Shown here in pieces: positions 27,112-36,593 of a DNA stretch of 64,000 nucleotides. The notes under the pieces are model-generated. The model saw only the letters and a list, made by a program, of their open reading frames with translations, was not told the DNA's origin and did not search any database. Source of the DNA: Bordetella genomosp. 5 (lineage in GTDB: Bacteria > Pseudomonadota > Gammaproteobacteria > Burkholderiales > Burkholderiaceae_B); contig NZ_NEVN01000008.1 of the NCBI RefSeq assembly GCF_002261475.1, forward strand, positions 310,001-374,000, written 5' to 3'. Both the position numbers and the translations under genes were made by a program. The first letter of the stretch is position 1; each line of letters starts with the position of its first letter.

Positions 27112-28485
27112 TCAGTACTGCGGCTGCGCGGTGTAGTTGAGGAAGCGCGTGCTCATCCCCTGGAAGGTCAGGCGCACGGTGCCGATCGGGCCGTTACGCT
27201 GCTTGCCGATGATAATCTCGGCCGAGCCCTTGTCCGGCGAATCGGGGTTGTAGACCTCGTCGCGGTAGATGAACAGGATCAAGTCCGCATCCTGTTCGAT
27301 GGCGCCCGATTCGCGCAGGTCGGACATCACGGGACGCTTGTTCGGACGCTGCTCGAGGCTTCGGTTGAGCTGCGACAGCGCGATCAGCGGGCAGTTCAGC
27401 TCTTTGGCCAGGCCCTTCAGCGAACGCGAGATTTCGGACACTTCGGTAGCGCGGTTCTCGCCCGCCGAGTTGGCCGACATCAGCTGGAGGTAGTCGATGA
27501 TGATGAGACCGAGCTGACCGCACTGGCGCGCCAGACGACGGCAGCGCGCGCGCACTTCCATCGAGCTCAGTGCCGGCGTTTCGTCGATGTAGACCTGGGC
27601 GTCCTGCATCAGCTGCACCGCGTGCGTGACGCGGGGCCAGTCTTCGGCAATCAGTTTGCCGGTACGCATCCGGTGCTGGTCGAGCATGCCGACCGAGCCC
27701 AGCATACGCATGGCCAGCTGCACCGCGCCCATTTCCATCGAGAACACGGCCACGGGCAGGCCCTGCTCGATGGCGACGTGTTCGCCGATGTTCATCGAGA
27801 ACGAGGTCTTGCCCATGGACGGACGGCCCGCCACGATGACGAGGTCGCCGCCCTGCAGGCCGGAGGTCATCTTGTCGAGATCGGCAAAGCCCGTGGGCAC
27901 GCCGGTCACGTCGGAGTCGCTGTCGCGGTGATAGAGCTCGTCGATACGCTCGACCACCTGCGTGAGCAGCGGCTGGATTTCCTTGAAGCCGCCGCCGCCC
28001 TTGTCGCCTTCCTGGGCGATCTTGAAGACCTTGGACTCGGCCTCGTCGAGCAGCTGCCGTGCTTCCTTGCCTTGCGGGTTGAGCGCGCCGGCGGCGATTT
28101 CGTCGGCCACCGTCACGAGCTTGCGCAGCGTGGCGCGCTCGCTCACGATCTCGGCGTAGCGGCGGATGTTGGCGGCCGACGGGGTGTTGTGCGCCAGGGC
28201 GTTCAGGTAGGCCAGGCCGCCCACGTCCTCGGACTTGCCGGCCGTGGTGAGCGCCTCATTGACCGTGATCACGTCGGCGGGACGCGCCAGCGAGATCAGC
28301 TTGGCGATCGACTGCCAGATCAGGCGGTGGTCATGACGGTAGAAGTCCTCTTCGGTCAGGACGTCGGCAATGCGGTCCCAGGCGGCGTTGTCCAGCAACA
28401 GCCCGCCCAGCACCGATTGCTCGGCCTCGATCGAGTGAGGCGGCACACGCAGATATTCGAGCTGCTTGTCGGCAGGGGTATTCAT
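27112..28485 (-). CDS. dnaB: Replicative DNA helicase DnaB
   Basis: 457 residues (E. coli 471). The N-terminal primase-interacting domain has SIEAEQSVLGGLLLDN. The RecA-like motor has Walker A AGRPSMGKTSFSMN near residue 215, Walker B LGLIIIDYLQLM near 315 and the arginine-containing FIYRDEVYNPDSPDKG. It unwinds DNA at the fork as a hexamer. The ATG overlaps the stop of the upstream kinase-like gene (ATGA). No intein is present. Confidence 0.96.
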   Translation of the reverse strand: MNTPADKQLEYLRVPPHSIEAEQSVLGGLLLDNAAWDRIADVLTEEDFYRHDHRLIWQSIAKLISLARPADVITVNEALTTAGKSEDVGGLAYLNALAHNTPSAANIRRYAEIVSERATLRKLVTVADEIAAGALNPQGKEARQLLDEAESKVFKIAQEGDKGGGGFKEIQPLLTQVVERIDELYHRDSDSDVTGVPTGFADLDKMTSGLQGGDLVIVAGRPSMGKTSFSMNIGEHVAIEQGLPVAVFSMEMGAVQLAMRMLGSVGMLDQHRMRTGKLIAEDWPRVTHAVQLMQDAQVYIDETPALSSMEVRARCRRLARQCGQLGLIIIDYLQLMSANSAGENRATEVSEISRSLKGLAKELNCPLIALSQLNRSLEQRPNKRPVMSDLRESGAIEQDADLILFIYRDEVYNPDSPDKGSAEIIIGKQRNGPIGTVRLTFQGMSTRFLNYTAQPQY

Positions 28486-29315
28486 CGCAGAAAAGACCTC
28501 AGGGTGTCGGCCACCCGGAAAAAAGCACGGACGTCGCTGCCGGGAATCTTGCCGGCCAGGGGCTGCAGCACGCGAGCCAGGCCGCAGATGATGCGGGCGA
28601 GGCGGTTCAGCGCGGCGCGCACGGCGGGATCGGGATTGACGTCGAAATAGGTTTCGAGAATCAGTTTACCCATGACTGGGCGGTCGGCGTCGGGGATGCG
28701 CCCGAGCGCGATGACCGAGTTCAGGGTCTGGTACAGATCATAGGCCTGCGCCAGGGGCAGGGACAGCGCCCCGCCGATGTTCTCTTCGAAATCGATGCGC
28801 CAGAGCAGGCCGTCGCGCATCGTGACGTTGCGCACCTGGGCGCCGCCGTGCCAGAGTCCGCGCACATGGAAAGCCGCCAGATCCGCGGCCAGCATGCGGG
28901 TCAGGCGCAGGCGCTCGGCCGTGTCGGCCTGGCGCAGCAGCGGCGGCAGCGATTCACCCACGTATTCGAGCACGACGGTGCCGGGCTCCTGCCACCACAC
29001 CTCGGGGACGCGGCAACCGGTCTGCAGCAGGCGGCGCAGGCGCTGGGCTTCGTATTCCAGGCCGTTGCGCAGCAGCACGCCGGGGCGCGGAAACTCGCCC
29101 AGCAGGATCTTGCAGCCCAGCCCGAGCAAAAAGGCGCGCAGATATCGCAGCACGTAGCTCAGGCCGCGCATCACGCTGGGCCGGCGCCGTTTGACGACGC
29201 AACGCACGCCGTCGATGGTCACTTCCTTGACCGACTTCACCCGCGCCGCTTCGGCGCTTTCCAGCCAGGCACGCAGGCCGGGCGGCGCATTCTGGTGTAG
29301 TGGCGACTGTGTCAA
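28482..29315 (-). CDS. Kinase-like protein (BUD32/RIO/LPS-kinase-like fold) coupled to dnaB
   Basis: 277 residues. A bacterial protein-kinase-like fold is suggested by VKRRRPSVMRGLSYVLRYLRAFLLG (the Lys-containing N-lobe), LEYVGESLPPLL (hinge) and the catalytic-loop-like AAFHVRGLWHGGAQVRNVT followed by IDFEENIGG, where DFE replaces DFG. The loop Asp normally seen in HGD is Gly here (HGG), so activity is uncertain. Related families phosphorylate LPS core sugars or small molecules. I chose TTG 29315 because AGAGG stands 6 bases before it; TTG 29336 has none. The stop overlaps the dnaB start as ATGA, so expression is tied to the helicase. Function unknown. Confidence 0.6.
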   Translation of the reverse strand: MTQSPLHQNAPPGLRAWLESAEAARVKSVKEVTIDGVRCVVKRRRPSVMRGLSYVLRYLRAFLLGLGCKILLGEFPRPGVLLRNGLEYEAQRLRRLLQTGCRVPEVWWQEPGTVVLEYVGESLPPLLRQADTAERLRLTRMLAADLAAFHVRGLWHGGAQVRNVTMRDGLLWRIDFEENIGGALSLPLAQAYDLYQTLNSVIALGRIPDADRPVMGKLILETYFDVNPDPAVRAALNRLARIICGLARVLQPLAGKIPGSDVRAFFRVADTLRSFLR

Positions 29316-29456
29316 ACCAATCCTCTGAAACGTCAAGGGCGCACCGGGGGCAGGTGCTGCCGTATGCGGAATCCCGCATTATCCGCCATGCGGATGAAAG
29401 CACGTCGCGCGGCGCCGGCGCGGTTGCGGGCGCCCTGCGCGCGCCGCGCGGGACAG

Positions 29457-29486
29457 AAAAAAAGCCGGCACGAGGCCGGCTTTTTT
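29457..29486 (-). terminator. Terminator after rplI
   Basis: GCCGGC, loop ACGAG, GCCGGC with seven A on one side and six T on the other. It stands 23 bases after the rplI stop (minus strand), dividing the ribosomal genes from the kinase-dnaB pair. Confidence 0.85.
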
Positions 29487-29508
29487 CATGCCTGTGCGGG
29501 CAATGGCT

Positions 29509-29964
29509 TTAGGCCATTTCGCCTTCGACCAGGACGGTCACGTCGACCAGCACGTCAGCGTGCAGGGCAACTTGAACCGGGTACTCGCCGACGGCCTTGA
29601 GCTGGCCGTTGGGCAGGCGAACCTGCGACTTCTCGACGCCTTCGAAACCAGCCTTGCGCAGACCTTCGGCGATGTCGGCATTGGTGACCGAGCCGAACAG
29701 ACGGCCGTCGACACCGGCCTTCTGCGAGATCTTGAGCTGGTAGCCGTTCAGGCGCTCGCCCAGGGCTTGGGCAACGCCCAGCTTCTCGGCCTGGATCTTT
29801 TCCAGTTCAGCGCGGCGGGCTTCGAATTCCTTCAGGGCGGCGTCGGTCGCACGACGGGCCTTTTTCTGGGGAATCAGGAAGTTACGGGCATAGCCGTCGC
29901 GCACACGCACGACTTCGCCAAGGTTGCCCAGGTTGACGACTTTTTCGAGCAGGATAACTTGCAT
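29509..29964 (-). CDS. rplI: 50S ribosomal protein L9
   Basis: 151 residues. [36 protein letters not shown] is the L9 N-terminal domain signature (here abbreviated to its first residues [13 protein letters not shown] and the loop [11 protein letters not shown]). A long connecting helix (40-75) and the C-terminal domain follow. Binds 23S rRNA near the L1 stalk. Last gene of rpsF-priB-rpsR-rplI. Confidence 0.97.
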   Translation of the reverse strand: MQVILLEKVVNLGNLGEVVRVRDGYARNFLIPQKKARRATDAALKEFEARRAELEKIQAEKLGVAQALGERLNGYQLKISQKAGVDGRLFGSVTNADIAEGLRKAGFEGVEKSQVRLPNGQLKAVGEYPVQVALHADVLVDVTVLVEGEMA

Positions 29965-29979
29965 GTCAGGCCCCCTGGA

Positions 29980-30252
29980 TCAATTGTGGTTGTCGGTGTA
30001 GGGCAGCAGAGCCAGGAAGCGGGCACGCTTGATAGCGGTGTCCAGCTGGCGCTGATAGATAGCCCGGGTACCGGTCAGACGAGCCGGAATGATCTTGCCG
30101 TTTTCTTGCACGAAGTCGCGCAGCGTGTCGAGATCCTTGTAGTCGATCTCTTCAACACCAGCGGCCGTGAAACGGCAGAACTTGCGGCGCTTGAACAGCG
30201 GGTTCTGCTGCGTGAACTTGCGTTTTTCTTTGCGTTTTCCGAAGAAAGCCAT
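29980..30252 (-). CDS. rpsR: 30S ribosomal protein S18
   Basis: 90 residues, slightly longer than E. coli S18 (75) because of a Lys-rich N-terminus ([11 protein letters not shown]). The S18 core [31 protein letters not shown] and [11 protein letters not shown] is intact. Forms a heterodimer with S6 on 16S rRNA. It lies 15 bases before rplI. Confidence 0.97.
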   Translation of the reverse strand: MAFFGKRKEKRKFTQQNPLFKRRKFCRFTAAGVEEIDYKDLDTLRDFVQENGKIIPARLTGTRAIYQRQLDTAIKRARFLALLPYTDNHN

Positions 30253-30327
30253 GATATGTGCCTCTTTGTTTGGGGTCGGGACCGGCCGAAGCCGTATCGC
30301 CGTAATCTGTCTGGTCCTGCCTGGCGC

Positions 30328-30651
30328 TCAAGCCGTGAGGGGATCCCTGCCCACGCTGCCGCTCAACCTGCGGGCCAGCTGCAAGTGCAGCTTGACCTTT
30401 ACCGAATCCTTGCGGGCCGGGGCCAGAAAGCCCTCTACCTGCAGTTCGGTCCCTAACGGGATGTTGGCCATCAACGTGGCGATATCACCCAAAGCCACTG
30501 CGGTGATCGTCAGTTCGACGCGGCGCGGATGCCCCGCTTCGATCACTTCCGATTCATGCCCCAGCAGCATCTCCAGAGCGGGCAGTCCTGCCGGGGTGTG
30601 GCGCAGCGGGTCGCATTCGAGGACTCGCGCGTTCAATACCAGCTTGTTCAT
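30328..30651 (-). CDS. priB: Primosomal replication protein PriB
   Basis: 107 residues, an OB-fold single-strand DNA-binding protein used in replication restart with PriA and Dna[21 protein letters not shown] and the basic [12 protein letters not shown] near the C-terminus fit PriB. The position between rpsF and rpsR is the conserved location of priB. ATG 30651 is chosen by the family N-terminus; an upstream in-frame ATG at 30699 is unlikely. Confidence 0.9.
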   Translation of the reverse strand: MNKLVLNARVLECDPLRHTPAGLPALEMLLGHESEVIEAGHPRRVELTITAVALGDIATLMANIPLGTELQVEGFLAPARKDSVKVKLHLQLARRLSGSVGRDPLTA

Positions 30652-30789
30652 GCCTGTTGCTTCCGGAGGGCTCTGACGCCAGACTTTGCACCCGGACATT
30701 CAAGCCAATCAGCTCGTTTGCCGGATCGCAGTCTCGGACCTGCCTGTCCTGAGCTTCATCAGCCCAAGACGTGATCACTGAATTGTCAG

Positions 30790-31164
30790 TTACTCGGCCT
30801 GGACGGCAGCGGCTTCAGCCGACGCCTTGCGGGCTTCTTCACGCTCGACCGACTTCATCATGATCGAGGGAGCGGTAACGGCCTTCTTGGTCTTGATGAC
30901 CAGGTGGCGCAGGACAGCGTCGTTGTAGCGGAACGAGTGCTCGAGTTCGTCGAGGGTGGCTTGGCCGCACTCGATGTTCATGCAGACGTAGTGCGCCTTC
31001 ACGAGCTTCTGGATCGGGTAGGCCAGTTGACGGCGGCCCCAGTCTTCCAGGCGGTGAACCGTGCCGCTTTGGCCGGTCACGAGTGCCTGATAACGCTCGA
31101 CCATGGCGGGCACTTGCTCGCTTTGGTCGGGATGGACGATAAACACTACTTCGTAGTGACGCAT
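30790..31164 (-). CDS. rpsF: 30S ribosomal protein S6
   Basis: 124 residues. [35 protein letters not shown] and the C-terminal [16 protein letters not shown] are the S6 hallmarks, with an acidic tail. AAGGAG precedes the ATG. First gene of the operon; the leader holds a promoter and a hairpin (annotated separately) that may let S6:S18 regulate its own synthesis. Confidence 0.97.
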   Translation of the reverse strand: MRHYEVVFIVHPDQSEQVPAMVERYQALVTGQSGTVHRLEDWGRRQLAYPIQKLVKAHYVCMNIECGQATLDELEHSFRYNDAVLRHLVIKTKKAVTAPSIMMKSVEREEARKASAEAAAVQAE

Positions 31165-31184
31165 GTATTACTCCTTGAGGATGT

Positions 31185-31215
31185 CTTGCGCCGGAAACAT
31201 GTAAACCTGCGCAAG
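31185..31215 (-). promoter_or_regulatory. Hairpin in the rpsF leader, possible S6:S18 binding site
   Basis: On the minus strand CTTGCGC (31215-31209) pairs perfectly with GCGCAAG (31191-31185), enclosing a 17-base loop whose last three bases are CCG next to the stem. The hairpin ends 9 bases before the AAGGAG of rpsF. S6:S18 leaders known in other bacteria use a CCG beside a stem. The pairing is seen; the protein binding is inference. Confidence 0.45.
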
Positions 31216-31258
31216 GGGCAGCCCGCCATCGAAGATGGAGCGAGCAAGAAAGCCCTCG

Positions 31259-31287
31259 ATTATCGCGCATCGGATGCCGATGTGCAA
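31259..31287 (-). promoter_or_regulatory. Promoter of the rpsF operon
   Basis: TTGCAC (31287-31282), 17-base spacer, GATAAT (31264-31259) on the minus strand. Both hexamers match the sigma-70 consensus well. Transcription would start near 31252, giving a leader of about 90 bases. Confidence 0.7.
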
Positions 31288-31356
31288 GCAAAAGGCACAG
31301 CCCGCCGGGAAATCGTCCCCGAAATCGTCACCTGACGTGGCGCGAAGGCCGCCCGG

Positions 31357-32274
31357 TCAGGAAACGGTGGCCGCCGCCGGCATGCCCTGCGGCTCGCGCG
31401 CCCCTGCCCCGCCATAGGGCAGCGGGCGATTCACCGCGCTCACCATCACGTAGCTGATGATCATCAGCAGGAACCACGACCCCAGCTTGGCCAGCGACAC
31501 GAGCTGCCAGCCGGCCGCCTGATTGGGATAGCGCCAGGCATGCGCAAAGGTGCCGATGTTTTCGGCGAACCAGATGAAGAGCGCCACCAGCACAAAGCCG
31601 AGCAACAGCGGCATGCGGCGATGCGCTCGCCAGATCCGGAAGTGCACCCAGGTGCCGCGAAACAGCCAGGCCGTCCAGGCGAACAGGATCCAGCGCGCAT
31701 CCGGCACATAGTGATGCGAGAAGAAATTCACGTAGATCGCCAGCGACAGCAATGCCGTGGCGCGCAACGACGGATGGCGGGTGAAGCGGAAATCGAACAG
31801 GCGCCACACCCGCGCGAGATAGCTGCCCACCGCGGCGTACATGAACCCGGTGAAGAGCGGCACCCCGCCCAGGCGCAGCAGACTGGCCTCGGGATAGAGC
31901 CAGGAACCGGCCGCCGTCTTGAAGATCTCCATGGCGGTGCCGACCACATGGAACATCAGGATCACGCGCGCCTCGTCCCAGGTTTCCATGCGCGTCATGA
32001 GCAGCACGCCCTGAATGGCGATCGCGGCGAGGGTCAGGAAGTCGTAGCGGGCAAGCGCCGCCCCCTGCGGGTACCACCAGAAGGTCGCCAACAGCAGCGC
32101 GCACATCAGGCCGCCGAACAGACAGGCCCACGCCTGCTTGACGCCGAATCGCACGAACTCGTAGACGGCGGTGCGCCATCGGCTCTCGCCCGTGAAGGCA
32201 TCGGCCAACGCACCCTCGCGTTGCTGCCAACGCGCGATCAGAGGCCATTCCCGGGCGGCCGGATCCAGCGGCAT
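31357..32274 (-). CDS. DUF817 family integral membrane protein
   Basis: 305 residues with about nine hydrophobic segments. YEFVRFGVKQAWACLFGGLMC, RYDFLTLAAIAIQ, the acidic METWDEARVILMFHVVGTAMEIFK and FAENIGTFAHAWRYPNQ are characteristic of the DUF817 (YoaT) family; the conserved His and Glu in or beside the membrane segments suggest a metal or cofactor site, but the function is unknown. It lies 180 bases downstream of folE2 on the same strand; the gap holds only a GC-rich repeat. Confidence 0.8.
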   Translation of the reverse strand: MPLDPAAREWPLIARWQQREGALADAFTGESRWRTAVYEFVRFGVKQAWACLFGGLMCALLLATFWWYPQGAALARYDFLTLAAIAIQGVLLMTRMETWDEARVILMFHVVGTAMEIFKTAAGSWLYPEASLLRLGGVPLFTGFMYAAVGSYLARVWRLFDFRFTRHPSLRATALLSLAIYVNFFSHHYVPDARWILFAWTAWLFRGTWVHFRIWRAHRRMPLLLGFVLVALFIWFAENIGTFAHAWRYPNQAAGWQLVSLAKLGSWFLLMIISYVMVSAVNRPLPYGGAGAREPQGMPAAATVS

Positions 32275-32454
32275 AGTGAAATTCCGTAGCGTCAGTCAGC
32301 GTATGGGGATGGGGGACCGGCTTTTTCAGGGCCGCCGGCGCTGCGACGGCCGCGCTCCGGAAACACGACGGCCGCGGGATCTCCCGCGGCCGCTGCTGCC
32401 GGCACGGTTACCAGGCCCTGCCCGGCACCGCGCCCGCCCTGCATCAGAACAAGC

Positions 32455-33252
32455 TCAACCCTCGACCACGGCATAGGCCGAGTGGTTGTGGATCGATTCG
32501 AAGTTTTCGGCTTCGACCGTGAAGCGCGCGATGGCCGGATGGGCCTTCAGGCGTGCCGCCACGTCGCGCACCAGGTCTTCGACGAACTTCGGATTGTCGT
32601 AGGCGCGTTCGGTGACGTACTTTTCGTCGGGCCGCTTCAGCAGGCCCCAGAGCTCACACGAGCCTTCGTCTTCGACCATGCGGATCACCGCGTCCATCGC
32701 GATGTCGCTCGACAGAATGGCCGAGACGGTGACGTGCGAGCGCTGGTTGTGCGCGCCGTATTCGGAGATCGCCTTGGAGCACGGGCACAGGCTGGTGACC
32801 GGCACCAGCACCACCAGCTCGAACTCGACCTGGTCGCCCTGGGCGCGTGCGATCCACTTGACCTCGTAGTCGAGCAGGCTTTGCACGCCCGACACCGGGG
32901 CGGACTTGTTGATGAAGTACGGGAACGACGCCGTGATGTCGCCGCGCTCGGCATGGAGCAAGCCCAGCATGTCGCGCGACATGTCGGCGAACAGCGCCGG
33001 GGTCATGGGCGTGGTGCGGTACTTCTCGAGCAGCGCGATGAACCGCGACATGTGGGTGCCCTTCTCTTCGGAGGGCAGCGCCACGGTGAGCGTCCAGTTG
33101 GCGACGGTGGGCTGGGCCACGCCGTCGCTGCCGACGACCAGCATCGGGTGGCGCACGCCACGGATGCCGACGCGCTGGATCGGGATGTGTCGGGTGTCCG
33201 CCGTGCTCTGGATGTCGGGCATCACGATGGCGGAATCGATCGGGGAATTCAT
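32455..33252 (-). CDS. folE2: GTP cyclohydrolase FolE2 (type IB)
   Basis: 265 residues of the COG1469 family, which makes 7,8-dihydroneopterin triphosphate from GTP for folate synthesis. The catalytic Cys is in [21 protein letters not shown], with Glu and His ligands in [17 protein letters not shown] and [13 protein letters not shown]. Unlike FolE1 it does not require zinc (it can use Mn/Fe), and in many bacteria it is induced by zinc starvation through Zur. A palindrome over its -10 region fits such repression. Single gene with its own promoter. Confidence 0.93.
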   Translation of the reverse strand: MNSPIDSAIVMPDIQSTADTRHIPIQRVGIRGVRHPMLVVGSDGVAQPTVANWTLTVALPSEEKGTHMSRFIALLEKYRTTPMTPALFADMSRDMLGLLHAERGDITASFPYFINKSAPVSGVQSLLDYEVKWIARAQGDQVEFELVVLVPVTSLCPCSKAISEYGAHNQRSHVTVSAILSSDIAMDAVIRMVEDEGSCELWGLLKRPDEKYVTERAYDNPKFVEDLVRDVAARLKAHPAIARFTVEAENFESIHNHSAYAVVEG

Positions 33253-33289
33253 GTCGTTACCTGTCAGGGCGGATGGGATACAGCCAGCC

Positions 33290-33324
33290 CCCTGTTATCT
33301 AACCGGGGAACCATTATTACCCAA
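33290..33324 (-). promoter_or_regulatory. folE2 promoter with overlapping palindromic operator
   Basis: On the minus strand TTGGGT (33324-33319), 17-base spacer, TAGATA (33301-33296). The -10 lies inside an imperfect palindrome, CCC-T-GTTA-TC-TAAC-C-GGG (33290-33307), mismatched only at one pair. A repressor there would block RNA polymerase. The GTTA/TAAC arms resemble Zur-type operators, and folE2 is a frequent Zur target, but the identity of the regulator is inference. Confidence 0.5.
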
Positions 33325-33402
33325 TCCGGGTGCGGGAATGGGGAAAACCCTTTTATTCGTAGGCCGCCGCCCGGGACACACTGTTGCGTCCATGCGGCAA
33401 AC

Positions 33403-33422
33403 GGCCGGCCCGCGGGCCGGCC
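33403..33422 (-). terminator. Perfect 20-base palindrome after dxs
   Basis: GGCCGGCCCG followed by CGGGCCGGCC. Perfectly self-complementary, 8 bases after the dxs stop on the minus strand. It lacks a T-run on that side (GTTTG), so it is a weak terminator or 3'-end stabiliser. Confidence 0.5.
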
Positions 33423-33429
33423 CGGGTTT

Positions 33430-35286
33430 TCACAGATCCGAAAAACGGCGCCGGATCGAGGCCTCGATGCCGGCGGCATCCAGACCCAGCCCGGCCAGCA
33501 GCGCGCCCTGCTCACCGTGATCGATGAACTGGTCGGGCAGTCCGAGCTGAACCACCGGCATCGTAATGCCGGCCTCGTTGAGTGCCTCGGTCACGGCGCT
33601 GCCGGCGCCGCCCATGATGGCGGCCTCTTCGACGGTGACGAAAGCCGCATGGCTGGCGGCCAGCTCGGCCAGCAGCTCACGGTCGATCGGCTTGACGAAG
33701 CGCATGTCGACGACGGTGGCGCCCAGCGCCTCGCCCGCAACCAGCGCGGGTTGCAGCAGCGTGCCGAACGCCAGAATCGCGATGCGCTCGCCCTGGCGGC
33801 GCACCACGCCCTTGCCCAGCGGCACCGTTTCGAGGTCGGTGCCGGGATCGGCGCCGCAGCCCGCGCCGCGGGGATAGCGCACCGAAGCCGGTCCGGGGTA
33901 CTGGTAACAGGTCGAGAGCAGGAGACGGGTCTCGCGCTCGTCGGACGGCGTTGCCACCACCATGTTCGGTACGCAGCGCAGGAAGGCGATGTCGTAGTTG
34001 CCGGCGTGGGTGGCGCCGTCGGCGCCCACCAGGCCCGCGCGATCCAGCGCGAACGTCACGTCGAGGTTCTGCAGGGCCACGTCGTGGATCAGCTGGTCGT
34101 AGCCCCGCTGCAGGAAGGTGGAGTAGATCGCCACGACCGGCTTCTGGCTTTCGCAGGCCAGGCCGCCCGCGAACGTGACGGCGTGCTGCTCGGCGATGCC
34201 CACGTCGAAATAGCGCAGCGGAAAGCGCTTCTCGAACTCGACCATGCCGCTGCCCTCGCGCATGGCCGGCGTAATGCCGACCAGGCGTTCATCCGCTTCG
34301 GCCTGATCGCACAGCCACTGGCCAAAGACCTGGGTGAAGGTGCGGCGCGAGGGCGTCTTGGCCGGCGTGATGCCGACGGCTGGATCGAACTTGCCCGGGC
34401 CGTGATAGAGCACCGGATCGGCTTCGGCGAGCTTGTAGCCCTGGCCTTTCTTGGTGACCACGTGCAGGAACTGCAGGCCGCGCAGCGCCTTGAGATTCTG
34501 CAGCGTCGGCACGAGCGCATCGAGGTCGTGACCATCGATGGGGCCGACATAATTGAAGCCGAACTCTTCGAACAGCGTGGCGGGCGTGACCATGCCCTTG
34601 GCGTGCTCCTCGAAGCGGCGCGCCAGCTCGAGCACCGGCGGCACGTGCTGGAGCACGGCACGGCCGACGTTCTTGGCGGTTGCGTAGAAACGGCCCGACA
34701 TGAGGCGCGCCAGGTAGCGGTTGAGCGCCCCGACCGGCGGCGAGATCGACATGTCGTTGTCGTTCAGGATCACCAGCAGATTGACGTCGGAGGTGACGCC
34801 GGCGTTGTTCATGGCCTCGAAAGCCATACCCGCCGACATGGCGCCGTCGCCGATCACCGCGATGTGCTGACGCTCGATGCCCGCGTTGCGCGAGGCCACG
34901 GCCATGCCGAGCGCGGCCGAAATCGAGGTCGAGGAGTGCGCGGTGCCGAACGCGTCGTACTCGGACTCGCTGCGCTTGGGGAATCCCGAAATGCCGCCCT
35001 GCTGTCGCAGCTTGGCCATCCCGGCGCGGCGGCCGGTGAGAATCTTGTGCGGATACGACTGATGGCCGACGTCCCAGACGATGCGATCGTGCGGCGTATC
35101 GAACACGTAATGCAGCGCCAGAGACAACTCGACCGTGCCGAGATTGGAGGACAGGTGCCCGCCCGTCTTGGACACGGACGCCAGCACGAACTCCCGCAGC
35201 TCCTGCGCGACCTTGCGCAGGTCACGGCGATCGAGTTCGCGGAGTTCGGCCGGAAGTTGGAGGCGGTCGAGGAATTCAGTCGTCAT
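33430..35286 (-). CDS. dxs: 1-deoxy-D-xylulose-5-phosphate synthase
   Basis: 618 residues, thiamine-diphosphate enzyme joining pyruvate and glyceraldehyde 3-phosphate, the first step of the MEP isoprenoid pathway. Motifs: [21 protein letters not shown] near residue 40, the ThDP/Mg motif [18 protein letters not shown], and [13 protein letters not shown]. The pyrimidine-binding domain has [17 protein letters not shown] with the catalytic Glu. ATG 35286 ([12 protein letters not shown]) fits the family. Downstream gene of xseB-ispA-dxs, 53 bases after ispA. Confidence 0.96.
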   Translation of the reverse strand: MTTEFLDRLQLPAELRELDRRDLRKVAQELREFVLASVSKTGGHLSSNLGTVELSLALHYVFDTPHDRIVWDVGHQSYPHKILTGRRAGMAKLRQQGGISGFPKRSESEYDAFGTAHSSTSISAALGMAVASRNAGIERQHIAVIGDGAMSAGMAFEAMNNAGVTSDVNLLVILNDNDMSISPPVGALNRYLARLMSGRFYATAKNVGRAVLQHVPPVLELARRFEEHAKGMVTPATLFEEFGFNYVGPIDGHDLDALVPTLQNLKALRGLQFLHVVTKKGQGYKLAEADPVLYHGPGKFDPAVGITPAKTPSRRTFTQVFGQWLCDQAEADERLVGITPAMREGSGMVEFEKRFPLRYFDVGIAEQHAVTFAGGLACESQKPVVAIYSTFLQRGYDQLIHDVALQNLDVTFALDRAGLVGADGATHAGNYDIAFLRCVPNMVVATPSDERETRLLLSTCYQYPGPASVRYPRGAGCGADPGTDLETVPLGKGVVRRQGERIAILAFGTLLQPALVAGEALGATVVDMRFVKPIDRELLAELAASHAAFVTVEEAAIMGGAGSAVTEALNEAGITMPVVQLGLPDQFIDHGEQGALLAGLGLDAAGIEASIRRRFSDL

Positions 35287-35339
35287 GCTTGATGGTTGTC
35301 TCGAGAGGCCGCGCGCAGGGCGCACGGCCAGATAAGGTT

Positions 35340-36251
35340 TCAGCGGTCGCGCAGCACGATGAAATCGGCCAGCTGGGCCAGGCGCGCACTCGAATCACCC
35401 AACGGCCCGAGAGCCTGAAGGGCCGTCTGCCGCAACTCGCCGGCGAAGGCGCGCGCACCCTCCAGCCCGAGCAGCGACACGTAAGTCGGCTTGTTGTCGT
35501 CGGCATCCTTGCCCGGCGTCTTGCCCAGGGCGGCGCTGTCGGCCGTGACATCGAGGATGTCGTCGACCACCTGGAACGCCAGTCCCACGGCCTGCGCATA
35601 GCCATCGAGCGCCTGCCGTGCCTGCGAGCTCGCGCCCGCCACGATGCCGCCCAATGCCACGCTGGCGGCCAGCATCGCGCCGGTTTTCATGCTGTGCATG
35701 GTCTGGAGCTCATCCCTGGCAAGTACCGTGCCCACGCTCAGCAGATCGATGGCCTGCCCACCGGCCATGCCCAGGCTGCCCGCGGCGCGGCCCAGCACCT
35801 GCACGGCCTGTGCGACCAGCGCGGGCGCGATCGGCATGCGGGCCAGCAGTTCGAAGGCCAGCGGCTGGAGCGCGTCACCGGCCAGCATCGCCGTGGCTTC
35901 GTCGAATTGCACGTGGGTGGTCGGACGGCCACGGCGCAGCGTGTCGTCGTCCATGCACGGCAGGTCGTCGTGGACCAGCGAATAGGCGTGGATCAGCTCG
36001 ACGGCGGCAGCCGCGTGATCGAGCGAGGCGTTCACGGCCACGGCGCTGCCGGAGACCGGAACCGCCTGACCCGCGGCATACACCAGGGCGGCGCGCACAC
36101 GCTTGCCGCCCCCGAGCACCGCATAGCGCATGGCTTCGTGCAGCCGCGCGGGCAGGACGTCGGCGGCGGGCAGGAAATCGTCGAGCACGTGCTCGACATG
36201 CTGCGCGCGCACCGACAGCCAGTCAGGAAAAGCGAGATGGTTCTGCGTCAT
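35340..36251 (-). CDS. ispA: Farnesyl diphosphate synthase (IspA)
   Basis: 303 residues, adds isopentenyl diphosphate to dimethylallyl and geranyl diphosphate. Both aspartate-rich motifs are visible: [14 protein letters not shown] (about residue 88) and [36 protein letters not shown] provides the diphosphate contact. Starts 8 bases after the xseB stop and uses the isoprenoid precursors made by Dxs, its operon neighbour. Confidence 0.96.
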   Translation of the reverse strand: MTQNHLAFPDWLSVRAQHVEHVLDDFLPAADVLPARLHEAMRYAVLGGGKRVRAALVYAAGQAVPVSGSAVAVNASLDHAAAAVELIHAYSLVHDDLPCMDDDTLRRGRPTTHVQFDEATAMLAGDALQPLAFELLARMPIAPALVAQAVQVLGRAAGSLGMAGGQAIDLLSVGTVLARDELQTMHSMKTGAMLAASVALGGIVAGASSQARQALDGYAQAVGLAFQVVDDILDVTADSAALGKTPGKDADDNKPTYVSLLGLEGARAFAGELRQTALQALGPLGDSSARLAQLADFIVLRDR

Positions 36252-36259
36252 CGATGCAA

Positions 36260-36526
36260 TCAGTCGTCGTCGAGCGCCGCGGGATCCAGCGGGCGCAGCA
36301 AATCGCCCTCGAGGACCTTGACCTGCTGTTCGGCCTGAGCCAAGCGATCCTGGCAGATGCGCGTGAGCGCCACGCCGCGCCGGTAGGCGGTCAGCGATTG
36401 CTCCAACGGCAGGGAGCCGTTTTCCATGGTCTGCACGAGCGATTCGAGCTCGGCGAGCGCGGTTTCGAAATCCTGCGGCAGGGAAGACGGATCGATCTGC
36501 GGATCGGCTTGCTTAGTAGAGGCCAA
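36260..36526 (-). CDS. xseB: Exodeoxyribonuclease VII small subunit
   Basis: 88 residues. LPQDFETALAELESLVQTME and LPLEQSLTAYRRGVALTRICQDRLAQAEQQVK are the XseB helices. Partners XseA to degrade single-stranded DNA. The xseB-ispA-dxs order is widely conserved in proteobacteria. First gene of the operon. Confidence 0.95.
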   Translation of the reverse strand: MASTKQADPQIDPSSLPQDFETALAELESLVQTMENGSLPLEQSLTAYRRGVALTRICQDRLAQAEQQVKVLEGDLLRPLDPAALDDD

Positions 36527-36593
36527 GCGGGTCTCCGGGCACTGAAAAGGGGGTTGTTCGATTGGATCCCCGAATTGTACGGGAATCGCGCGC

